In this document: positions 1 to 6,644 of the stretch, piece after piece
Position numbering within the stretch: position 1 is the first letter of the stretch
Layout: each line of letters opens with the position of its first letter
Assembly (NCBI GenBank): GCA_011605715.1
Contig: JAAOZO010000116.1
Location: forward strand, 1 to 12,908
DNA length: 12,908 nt
Reading direction: 5' to 3'
From: Nitrososphaerota archaeon
GTDB taxonomy: Archaea > Thermoproteota > EX4484-205 > JAAOZO01
Position numbers and translations under genes: made by a program
Notes under the pieces: model-generated
Seen by the model: the letters and a program-made list of their open reading frames with translations, nothing else
Told to the model about the DNA's origin: nothing
Databases searched by the model: none

Positions 1-1593
1 ATCAGAAACTTATTCAATGGTAGTGATTCTGTTCTTATAAGCCAATACTTGGCAACTAGAGCAAACTTAGATGTAGGCATGACGTTTGTTTTTAAGGGTA
101 TTAAACTAAAAGTTGCTGGCATTTTTGATAGTAGCTTGGTCTCAAAAATAAAGGAACCTGATGGTAGTGATTTCCCTCCACTTTACTTACCTCCTGGTTC
201 GCAAGAAGCTGCTCCACAACCTGTTCCAGTTGATTCTCTTCTGATAACTACTACGTATACGGCTCAAAAGCTTGGAGGTTATATCTCTGCAGTTTACTGT
301 TTCTTTAATAGTAGTACGCAAGCAAAGGAAGTTTCTCAACGTTTGGCTTCAATAGGAAGTTACTTTGTTACTACTCTACCAAGTTCAGAAAACATAAGAT
401 ATTATTTCAAAGGAACTTTTATTGAGGCTTTTGGTACTCCAATAGTTATCCCGATGTTGATTACTGTGCTTAATATTGCAATAGTATTCTATACGACAGT
501 ATACGAAAGAAGGAACGAAATATTTACCTTTTCAGCAGTAGGTCTAAATCCAACTCATATTTCTTCACTGTTTGTAGTTGAAGCCAGTATTCTAGGTCTA
601 ATTGGAGGTGGAGTCGGATACATACTTAGCATGCTTATATTCAGAATTTTTGGAGTTTCTAATTTGATAATTCCTGTTGACGTGAAGACTTCTGCTTCTG
701 ACATGTTCTACTTGATATTAGCTTCAATACTTGTTGCTATAATTGCCTCCGGAATACCTGCGCTAAGAGCTGCAAGAATAGCAACTCCTTCATTACTGAG
801 AAAGTGGAGAATGGAAGAAAGCCTTGTTAAGGGAGGTACGTGGACCGTACAGATCCCAATGAGAATTCCTTCAGAAAAAGTTGAGATGTTTGCCAACTAC
901 TTGTATGAAAGGCTGCCTCAAAGTGGTACAACACTAGAAATAGTAATCTCCGAAATAAGTAGGGAAGAAAAAATGGACGAAAAAGGAAACCTCACCTACT
1001 ATATAAGTTTCAAGTATGGACGAGGTGGGAATCGACCATTTAATGCGTACACGACAGTTGAAGTAAGAAAAGAAGGTGAAAACTATATAGCATATGCTCA
1101 TGTAAGACCAGAATCTGTTTATGCAAGGATGGCAGAGACAAATGTTCACGAAGTTGTAAGTCATATTAGAAGGCTTATTTTAGAGTGGTCGGCATCGAAG
1201 GCAAGAATAGCTATCGTTGTTGGAAATTCAATAGATCAAGCACTAATAATTATCAGGAATTATCATCCCCAACTTTTAGTGGTTTACTCAAGAGCAGACG
1301 TAAGCAACAAATTAAGAGAACTAAGAAGGAAACTCAGAGCAGAAGGAATTTGGCCTCCTGCTATTGAGGTCAGAAACGTAGAAACAAAAGACGTGTTTTC
1401 ATTAGTTAACAAGCTTTCTGAAGATCTCATACCTATAGATACTGTTTGTTTGGATTCTGACGATGGTTTACTGAGTTCAGCTCTAGCAATTGCTACGCTA
1501 CGCCTAAATAAGAACATTGCGATAGTTACTCCTGATGAAAAAGTTTACGAGGTTCCAGCAGGAAAGTTTATTGAGTATATGCAAAAAAGCTAA
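1..1593 (+). CDS. FtsX/MacB-type ABC permease with CARF-like C-terminal domain (5' partial)
   Basis: The reading frame is open from base 1, so the gene starts before the window. A TTG at 49 is not a credible start, because the codons before it (VLISQYLATRANLDVG) match the extracytoplasmic MacB/FtsX domain. The visible 530 residues hold the end of that domain (1-430), then three membrane helices (about 439-507, 559-642, 700-762). The first is followed by ERRNEIFTFSAVGL and the last by PALRAARIATPSLLRKW, both hallmarks of the FtsX fold. Family knowledge: such permeases pair with an ATPase for lipoprotein, peptide or drug export, or for mechanotransmission. FtsX proteins normally stop near here, but this one continues for about 260 cytoplasmic residues. 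These comprise an unrecognised alpha/beta segment (814-1197) and a Rossmann-like domain resembling CARF sensors (1198-1569). No partner ATPase is visible downstream; it may lie upstream. Confidence 0.85.
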   Translation: MRNLFNGSDSVLISQYLATRANLDVGMTFVFKGIKLKVAGIFDSSLVSKIKEPDGSDFPPLYLPPGSQEAAPQPVPVDSLLITTTYTAQKLGGYISAVYCFFNSSTQAKEVSQRLASIGSYFVTTLPSSENIRYYFKGTFIEAFGTPIVIPMLITVLNIAIVFYTTVYERRNEIFTFSAVGLNPTHISSLFVVEASILGLIGGGVGYILSMLIFRIFGVSNLIIPVDVKTSASDMFYLILASILVAIIASGIPALRAARIATPSLLRKWRMEESLVKGGTWTVQIPMRIPSEKVEMFANYLYERLPQSGTTLEIVISEISREEKMDEKGNLTYYISFKYGRGGNRPFNAYTTVEVRKEGENYIAYAHVRPESVYARMAETNVHEVVSHIRRLILEWSASKARIAIVVGNSIDQALIIIRNYHPQLLVVYSRADVSNKLRELRRKLRAEGIWPPAIEVRNVETKDVFSLVNKLSEDLIPIDTVCLDSDDGLLSSALAIATLRLNKNIAIVTPDEKVYEVPAGKFIEYMQKS

Positions 1594-1632
1594 GCTCTAA
1601 GCTGTTTTAATTCTTTGATTTCTCATCTACGC

Positions 1633-1649
1633 TATACTTTCTAAGTATA
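1633..1649. terminator. short perfect hairpin downstream of the permease
   Basis: TATACTT, a TCT loop and AAGTATA form a 7-bp perfect stem 40 bases after the permease stop codon. No long T-run follows directly, although T-rich stretches come at about 1700-1710. It could mark the 3' end of the permease transcript. Archaeal termination usually depends on T-runs, so this is tentative. Confidence 0.3.
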
Positions 1650-1756
1650 AAAGAATATTCTCGTACAACCTATTTAACCTTTTAGTAATACGCTTCTTAT
1701 TATTTTTTTCCAGCATCTTAGCTTTTCTCTATTTAAATTCTATAAAATAAGAAACA

Positions 1757-1764
1757 TTTAAATA
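1757..1764 (+). promoter_or_regulatory. TATA box of the metal-uptake operon
   Basis: TTTAAATA preceded by the purine-rich GAAACA (BRE-like). Its centre is about 26 bases before 1787, so transcription should begin at the first base of the palindromic operator. The leader before the ATG at 1803 would be about 16 bases. Two other AT-rich boxes (1731-1737 and 1742-1748) are further from the start and fit less well. Confidence 0.6.
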
Positions 1765-1773
1765 GTTAGTATA

Positions 1774-1801
1774 ACCCTAATAAGAGTTAGGGTGACCCTA
1801 A
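1774..1801. promoter_or_regulatory. DtxR/MntR-type operator with three half-sites
   Basis: TTAGGGT-G-ACCCTAA (1787-1801) is a perfect inverted repeat with 7-base arms. A third half-site, ACCCTAA, lies at 1774-1780, exactly 21 bases upstream of the downstream ACCCTAA, or about two helical turns. The site spans the predicted transcription start and ends one base before the start codon. DtxR-family repressors bind inverted repeats with TTAGG/CCTAA-like arms, and the operon itself encodes such a protein at 2850. Repression of the whole operon by the metal-loaded regulator is therefore the natural reading. The pairing of site and protein is inference. Confidence 0.7.
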
Positions 1802-1802
1802 T

Positions 1803-2846
1803 ATGAATCGTTTTTTCTTAGTAACTGTCGTATTCCTTACTTTACTTTCTTCTTACTTAACTACACAAGTTAAATCTCAATCTGAAAATAAAAAAATTGT
1901 TGTAGCTGTTAGCATAGGTTCACTTGCGCCATTAGTATATGCAGCGGGAGGCAATTTTGTTGAGGTTGTTTCTTTAGTTCCTGCAGGAACTGATCCTCAC
2001 GAATTTTTGCCCACTCCGAATACTATTAGCTTGGCTACGAACTCTTCGCTAGTTGTGGTTACTGGCCACATAGGATGGGAAAGCAAGTTAGTCGAGGAAG
2101 TTGCAAGCAATAAAAAGCTAAGCGTAAAAGATGTTTCAATAAATTGTCTTAGTGACTTAAAGGATAACTTAACTTTGCTAAATTTACCAAGTAATCTGGG
2201 TGGTGGCATTAACTTACACGGCTTTTGGCTTCTTCCAGACAATGCTCTCGTGATAGTGAAAGCTATTGCAGACAAGCTTTCTATTATTGATAAAGCTCAT
2301 GCCTCTTATTATTCCTACAATTATGAACTATTTTATTCGAAGCTAAATGCATTTAAGTTGTTTATGTCTGGAATGCTAAATGCTAGCAATCTATATTCAA
2401 AAGCTGTTGTTGCTGTTACTCCTGATGCCCAATACATGCTCACAGCTTTTTACTTTAATGTTTCTCAAATAATAGTTAATGAAGGTGAGGAAGCAAGACC
2501 AGAAGTGCTCAGTTCAATCAGAGAAGGTCTAAAATCGGGTAAGTTTGCGCTTATAGTTGCAACAGACTTATCAACGCAATCTTCTTCGTTTAAGGTAGCA
2601 GAAGAACTCTCAAAGGAATTTAAGGTACCTCTTGTCTCTACATACACTATAAGTTCTGAAAGCTTGCGAGACTATTTCTCTCTTATGAGCTTTAACTTAG
2701 GAAGCATAATCTCTTCCTATACTAATTACAACTTCAACACTACTTCTGGAGAATTAGATACGCTTCATTATTCCCTTATTGCTTTATCTCTTGTACTTTT
2801 AGTGCTCATCATTGTTGAAACTTTTGTACTATTAAGGAGGCGATAG
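1803..2846 (+). CDS. znuA: metal ABC transporter substrate-binding protein (ZnuA/TroA family)
   Basis: This 347-residue extracytoplasmic protein would capture a divalent metal (Zn or Mn) for the ZnuC/ZnuB-type transporter encoded downstream. It has an N-terminal signal sequence (about 1-25), the family motif AGTDPHEF with ligand His66, a second conserved His in NLHGFWLLPDNAL (His139), and the C-terminal YFSLMSFNLGSI matching the family Y...M..N motif. A hydrophobic segment (about 324-343) followed by RRR would anchor it to the outer face of the membrane. There is no His-rich loop. The third ligand position, normally His or Glu before the aGY/Y motif, reads TPDAQY, so Asp208 is the likely substitute. 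The usual LDPL aspartate region reads STYTIS. The ATG at 1803 directly follows the operator, and GGTGA at 1791 serves as a Shine-Dalgarno-like site. It is first in the operon. Whether the metal is zinc or manganese cannot be settled. Confidence 0.9.
   Translation: MNRFFLVTVVFLTLLSSYLTTQVKSQSENKKIVVAVSIGSLAPLVYAAGGNFVEVVSLVPAGTDPHEFLPTPNTISLATNSSLVVVTGHIGWESKLVEEVASNKKLSVKDVSINCLSDLKDNLTLLNLPSNLGGGINLHGFWLLPDNALVIVKAIADKLSIIDKAHASYYSYNYELFYSKLNAFKLFMSGMLNASNLYSKAVVAVTPDAQYMLTAFYFNVSQIIVNEGEEARPEVLSSIREGLKSGKFALIVATDLSTQSSSFKVAEELSKEFKVPLVSTYTISSESLRDYFSLMSFNLGSIISSYTNYNFNTTSGELDTLHYSLIALSLVLLVLIIVETFVLLRRR
2836..2844 (+). promoter_or_regulatory. strong Shine-Dalgarno site of the dtxR-like gene
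   Basis: GGAGGCGAT, one mismatch from the archaeal consensus GGAGGTGAT, lies inside the last codons of znuA, with 5 bases between it and the ATG at 2850. It fixes that start and points to SD-driven translation inside the operon. Confidence 0.75.
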
Positions 2847-2849
2847 TTT

Positions 2850-3281
2850 ATGGCTCTAAAGATAACAAAAAGAGAAGCCGATTATATAAAAATTGTTTAC
2901 GAAAAATCTCTGGAAGAACAACACAAAGTAACTAGTGGCTTAATTGCAAAAGAAGTTGGTGTAAGGACTCCAACTGTTATAGAAGTCCTCTGGAAACTAA
3001 AGAAAAGAAAACTGATATCAGTGGGTAAGGCTGGAGAAATTACTCTAACGAAACGAGGATTAAAACTAGCAGCAATACTAATAAGGAAACATAGAATACT
3101 CGAAACATACTTCGTTAAAGAATTAAATCTTGATCCAACATTTGCTTGCAAGGAATCGTCAAACGTTGACTACCTTCTTTCCTCGGAAGTTATGGATCGG
3201 CTTTGCTCAGTCTTAGGAAATCCCTGCAATTGTCCTCACGGAAAGCCAATTCCTTATGAGAATCAAATTGAAAGGGTGTGA
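2850..3281 (+). CDS. DtxR/MntR-family metal-dependent repressor
   Basis: This 143-residue transcriptional regulator consists of an N-terminal winged helix (about 5-70; VRTPTVIEVLWKLKKRKLI is the recognition region) and a DtxR dimerisation/metal domain (about 72-137). The latter ends in CPHGKPIP, a family hallmark. The C-terminal SH3-like domain of classical DtxR is absent, as in MntR. Of the metal ligands in my alignment, the ancillary-site His81 and Glu85 (KHRILE) are kept. The primary site normally reading C/E..E-H reads Ser104, Asp107, Tyr108 (ESSNVDYLLS). New cysteines occur at 100, 119, 126 and 128. It lies 3 bases after znuA and 9 before znuC, so it should be co-transcribed with the transporter and control itself through the operator at 1774-1801. 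Family assignment is firm; the effector metal is unknown. Confidence 0.88.
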   Translation: MALKITKREADYIKIVYEKSLEEQHKVTSGLIAKEVGVRTPTVIEVLWKLKKRKLISVGKAGEITLTKRGLKLAAILIRKHRILETYFVKELNLDPTFACKESSNVDYLLSSEVMDRLCSVLGNPCNCPHGKPIPYENQIERV

Positions 3282-3290
3282 AGTAGAAAA

Positions 3291-4085
3291 ATGACAATTA
3301 CAATACAAAAGTCTTTAGAAATAGAAAATCTTTCTGTAGTGCTAGGTCATAGGTTAATCTTAGATAAGGTTTCCTTATCACTGCCACATCCAGTGTTTGC
3401 AGCCATAATGGGTCCAAATGGTGCTGGCAAGACAACACTACTGAAAACAATTCTTGGAACGATAAGACCTATTTCAGGAAAAGTTTATCTCTTTGGAAAA
3501 GAAGTTTTGAACAATCCTTCTGAAGCTAGAAAGTTTGTAGGATACGTTCCTCAAAGAGATAAAATTGTTAGATATGTTCCACTTAAGGTTATTGATGTAG
3601 TTCTTATGGGTCTCGTTTCCAGAAAAGAGATACCAAGGATCGTTACAAGTAACGATGTTAGGCTTTCTTTAGAAGCCCTAGAATATGTGGGTATGAGCAA
3701 CTATGCTTCAGAGCTTTTTTCAAACCTAAGTGGTGGCCAGCAACAAAGAGTGTTAATAGCAAGAGCATTAGTTTCAAAACCAAAAATATTATTGTTAGAT
3801 GAGCCGTTCAATGCAGTAGATGCGAATGCTCAAACATTTATTGCAGAACTATTGAACAAGTTGAAAACAGAAAGTAATGTAAGCATATTGCTAGTTTCTC
3901 ATGATATAAACACAGTTGTTGAGTACATTGATATACTTATGTTTCTTAACAAAAAAATAATTGCTGTAGGAAAACCTCATGAAATATTTAGAGATGACAT
4001 ACTAAGATTAGTGTATGGTAAAGGAGTAAGAGTAATAACTGAGAAAGGAAGGTGCTATGCACTAACAGGTGATACTCATGGTTAA
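3291..4085 (+). CDS. znuC: metal ABC transporter ATP-binding protein (ZnuC/MntB type)
   Basis: This 264-residue cytoplasmic ATPase would power metal import with the membrane partner ZnuB. All catalytic motifs are intact: Walker A GPNGAGKTT (41-49), Q-loop YVPQRD (Gln88), signature LSGGQ (146-150), Walker B ILLLDEP (Asp170, Glu171) and switch His204 (VSHD). The signature and Q-loop context are typical of the zinc/manganese subfamily. Length is normal. The ATG at 3291 follows AGGGTGTGA by a short spacer. The stop codon overlaps the znuB start by 8 bases (ATGGTTAA), implying coupled translation. Substrate is inferred from its neighbours. Confidence 0.93.
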   Translation: MTITIQKSLEIENLSVVLGHRLILDKVSLSLPHPVFAAIMGPNGAGKTTLLKTILGTIRPISGKVYLFGKEVLNNPSEARKFVGYVPQRDKIVRYVPLKVIDVVLMGLVSRKEIPRIVTSNDVRLSLEALEYVGMSNYASELFSNLSGGQQQRVLIARALVSKPKILLLDEPFNAVDANAQTFIAELLNKLKTESNVSILLVSHDINTVVEYIDILMFLNKKIIAVGKPHEIFRDDILRLVYGKGVRVITEKGRCYALTGDTHG

Positions 4086-4905
4086 CCTAATAGATCCTAT
4101 GTTTTTAAAGGCGTTACTCGGATTACTCCTTGCCAGTTTAATGGCCCCAATAGGCGCACTAGCCACGCTAAGGGGTGTTTCCTACCTGTCTGCTGAAGTT
4201 TCACATGCAGCTCTGGGTGGTGCTTCTTTGGGATTCTTCCTAATATATCTAGGTTTTAGCTTTTCAAATCCATTCTTAAGTGCGCTATTCTTTAGTATAG
4301 GCGTTTCTTTGTTCACTGCTTACTTAGGGCGAAGAAGTGGTCCTGAAGCCTCTGGTTCTGCAATAGGTAGTATGTTGGCTTTAAGCATGGCTATATATGC
4401 TCTCGTGAGGGGTCTACTTCCTGGAGAGATAAAGGCTATGCTGGACACGTACCTCATAGGAGATGTTCTTTTATTAACCTCTTCGGACTTGGTTCAAATA
4501 TTCATAGTAGTTTTAGTGAGTTTAGTTACGTTAGCTTTGTTTTACAATGAATTTGTTTATGTGTGCTTCGACTACGATGGTCTAGAAACTATGGGGCTAA
4601 ATGCAAAGCTTTACGACTATTTGTTGTTTGCTTTACTTGGACTCTCTGGAGTAATAGAAGCAAAAAGTATTGGTGCATTTTTAGTTTTTGCATTTATGAT
4701 AGCTCCTGCAGGTATTGCAAAAGAAGTAACAAAGAGCGTAGGCTCATTTTTGTTTCTTAGTTTCCTAATAGCTTTTCTTTCTTCCATTATTGGCTTGTTT
4801 ATTTCTATTTTGTTTAATCTTCCAACAAGTGGTGTAGTCGCAATATTTCCATCAAGCCTTTACTTAATAGTAGTGTTAAAGAAGATGTTTTCCTCAGAAA
4901 AGTAG
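4078..4905 (+). CDS. znuB: metal ABC transporter permease (ZnuB/ABC-3 family)
   Basis: This protein of about 275 residues is largely hydrophobic, with roughly eight or nine membrane segments. The N-terminal stretch LRGVSYLSAEVSHAALGGASLGF is the ABC-3 family hallmark (SHAALGG). GVIEAKSIGAFLVFAFMIAPAGIAK matches the conserved region near the ATPase-coupling loop and metal path. I chose the ATG at 4078, which overlaps the end of znuC and has GGTGAT (4068-4073) four bases upstream. An in-frame GTG at 4069 would put that ribosome site inside the gene. It is the last gene of the operon and ends one base from the lysS stop on the other strand. Confidence 0.92.
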   Translation: MVNLIDPMFLKALLGLLLASLMAPIGALATLRGVSYLSAEVSHAALGGASLGFFLIYLGFSFSNPFLSALFFSIGVSLFTAYLGRRSGPEASGSAIGSMLALSMAIYALVRGLLPGEIKAMLDTYLIGDVLLLTSSDLVQIFIVVLVSLVTLALFYNEFVYVCFDYDGLETMGLNAKLYDYLLFALLGLSGVIEAKSIGAFLVFAFMIAPAGIAKEVTKSVGSFLFLSFLIAFLSSIIGLFISILFNLPTSGVVAIFPSSLYLIVVLKKMFSSEK

Positions 4906-4914
4906 TCTACTTTT
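4898..4914. terminator. shared hairpin over both stop codons of znuB and lysS
   Basis: AAAAGTAG-T-CTACTTTT is a perfect 17-base palindrome centred on base 4906. It contains the TAG stops of both convergent genes (4903-4905 plus, 4907-4909 minus). As RNA it gives a 7-bp stem with a 3-base loop and then a U-run on the znuB transcript; lysS transcripts would also end in U4. It may act as a bidirectional terminator. Confidence 0.45.
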
Positions 4915-6535
4915 TCAGTTTTATGTTTGCCATAACCTTAAGTACATAGTCTTTATCTAGTGATGCCAAGAAATTTCCAAGCCTTGGTCCGTGCTCTTCT
5001 CCTAAGAAAATAAGGTATCCTTGCTTAAAGAACTCGCTTGGGTTTAATTCAAACTTCCTTGCTGCTTCATAAAACAATGCCTGAAGTTCCTCTCCGTTCA
5101 TTTCTTTATTTTTGTATGTTTCGTAAACGTAGTTAAATGCGCGTATGATTTTTTCATCTTTTATGTAGTGCTCTTTGTTTGCTTCTGCAATCCTTAGCTT
5201 CCTGTCCGAAAATTCTTCAACCCATTGTTTTGCTAATTTTAGTCTTGTTAGAGTTTTTTGTCTTTCTTCGTCACTAAGGTTGTCTGGAACGATTCCACTC
5301 TTTGTTAATCTCTCAAGAGCAACTTCTGGTGGGTAAAACTGTACTATTGTAGCAGCTAACCTATATGGAAGCCGATAAGGCCTTCTGTCTTTAAGTTCTC
5401 CAACACAATACCAATAATAGTTTTTTGCTTCTTCAGCTCTTTCACCCCTTCCTTCGTATGCTAATCTCTCTATTTCATCAAACTCATCCACTAGTTTGTA
5501 AACTTCCTTCACTGCAATGTCTCTTTGAACTAATGGCTTTTTGACATACATATATCTAACGACTTCTGGTTCAACTATTTTTAGCAAATCTTGAATAGTG
5601 TAAACATTTCCTAATCTGCTTGACATTTTTTCTCCATCGACTAAGAAAAATTCGTAAACTAAAGGAATAGGAGGATCAAATTTGTATATTCTTTTAGCAA
5701 GCTCCTTTCCAGACTTCCAGGATCCTTCAAAGTGTTCCTTTCCAAAGGGTTCTGCATCTGTATTAAAAATTTTCCAATCAGCAACCCACTCCAGTCTCCA
5801 AGGAAGTTTTCCTTTTCGTATATTTACCTTTCCTTTGTGTCCACAACCCTTTATTTCATATTTCCCATGAAGTACTCTTCCAGTGCATTCATACTCTACT
5901 TCCATCTTTTCTAAATCTACACCCGTTACCTTAGTTGTTAGTTTTCCGCAGTTTTCGCAAACTGGTACAAGTGCTATGTAATCGTCGGGTATGTTTTGCT
6001 GATATTTTTTTAGAACCTCTCTTACAGCATCTTTTTTTCTTATTGTCTCAGCGATAAACCAATCATACTTACCTTCTTTATATAGTTTGCTAACGTAGTA
6101 AAGCTCAGGATATACTGAAATTTTTTTTAGACCCTCCATCATTAGATCGGTGAAGTGCTCTGCATATGAATTGTGGCATCCAAACGGATCTAATACCTTA
6201 GAAACTGGCTTCCCAACTTCTGGCTCTAAAATTTTTAAAATGTTCTCGTCAGTCTTTACCCACTTACTTTCGTTTTCTTGTAACCTAGCTGGTATTGTTC
6301 TTAGTGGGTCCATGTCGTCACTTGTTAAAACAAGTCTAGCTTTACTTCCGTAGTTTTCGATACTTTTTCTTATGAACTCTCCCCTTACTTGGTCGTTCAT
6401 ATTGCCTATGTGCTTTGGTCCAGATGGAGAGGCTCCAGACCTTACAGTAACTATTTCGTGGTTGTGTTTAGTGGCAAATTCTATAGCCTCCCTAGCGACT
6501 TTTTTAGCCCAAAATTGTTCTTGAGATTTTGTCAT
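4907..6535 (-). CDS. lysS: lysyl-tRNA synthetase, class I
   Basis: This enzyme charges tRNA-Lys with lysine using ATP. The 542 residues show the class I Rossmann motifs GASPSGPKHIGN (HIGN at 42-45, the HIGH variant) and GEKMSSRLGN (KMSS at 303-306). Between them is a zinc-binding insert (Cys193, Cys196, Cys217, Cys231). The C-terminal part has the alpha-helical anticodon-binding domain. Length is normal for the archaeal class I LysRS, which is unrelated to the class II enzyme of most bacteria and eukaryotes and is patchy among archaea. ATG at 6535 is supported by a TATA-like box at 6561-6568 on the same strand, giving a leaderless or nearly leaderless mRNA. It is divergent from nfo and convergent with znuB. 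Confidence 0.96.
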   Translation of the reverse strand: MTKSQEQFWAKKVAREAIEFATKHNHEIVTVRSGASPSGPKHIGNMNDQVRGEFIRKSIENYGSKARLVLTSDDMDPLRTIPARLQENESKWVKTDENILKILEPEVGKPVSKVLDPFGCHNSYAEHFTDLMMEGLKKISVYPELYYVSKLYKEGKYDWFIAETIRKKDAVREVLKKYQQNIPDDYIALVPVCENCGKLTTKVTGVDLEKMEVEYECTGRVLHGKYEIKGCGHKGKVNIRKGKLPWRLEWVADWKIFNTDAEPFGKEHFEGSWKSGKELAKRIYKFDPPIPLVYEFFLVDGEKMSSRLGNVYTIQDLLKIVEPEVVRYMYVKKPLVQRDIAVKEVYKLVDEFDEIERLAYEGRGERAEEAKNYYWYCVGELKDRRPYRLPYRLAATIVQFYPPEVALERLTKSGIVPDNLSDEERQKTLTRLKLAKQWVEEFSDRKLRIAEANKEHYIKDEKIIRAFNYVYETYKNKEMNGEELQALFYEAARKFELNPSEFFKQGYLIFLGEEHGPRLGNFLASLDKDYVLKVMANIKLKK

Positions 6536-6560
6536 CTGTTACAGAACGTCAAAAAGACTT

Positions 6561-6568
6561 ATTTTAAA
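6561..6568 (-). promoter_or_regulatory. lysS TATA box
   Basis: TTTAAAAT on the minus strand is centred about 29 bases from the lysS ATG, with an AAAAG BRE-like element just upstream. It implies a transcript that starts at or within a few bases of the start codon. Confidence 0.5.
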
Positions 6569-6614
6569 CTTTTAATCTTTATCCTTTTTCTTACTTTTAA
6601 GTCAAGAAAATAAG

Positions 6615-6622
6615 TTTTTAAA
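6615..6622 (+). promoter_or_regulatory. nfo TATA box
   Basis: TTTTTAAA is centred about 26 bases upstream of the nfo ATG (6645). No Shine-Dalgarno sequence lies in between, so a leaderless mRNA is likely. With the lysS box it fills the 109-base divergent intergenic region. Confidence 0.5.
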
Positions 6623-6644
6623 TTCCAATTAATTCAATTGTTCT

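Noticed and set aside
49..51. TTG as the start of the permease gene
   Set aside because: The frame is open back to base 1, and the upstream codons continue the conserved extracytoplasmic domain, so the gene is truncated by the window edge.
4069..4071. GTG as the znuB start
   Set aside because: It overlaps the GGTGAT ribosome site that is well placed for the ATG at 4078, and family N-termini start near the latter.
5682..6613. Several plus-strand open frames inside lysS (60-74 codons)
   Set aside because: They are antisense to a conserved synthetase, lack recognisable domains and have low-complexity composition.
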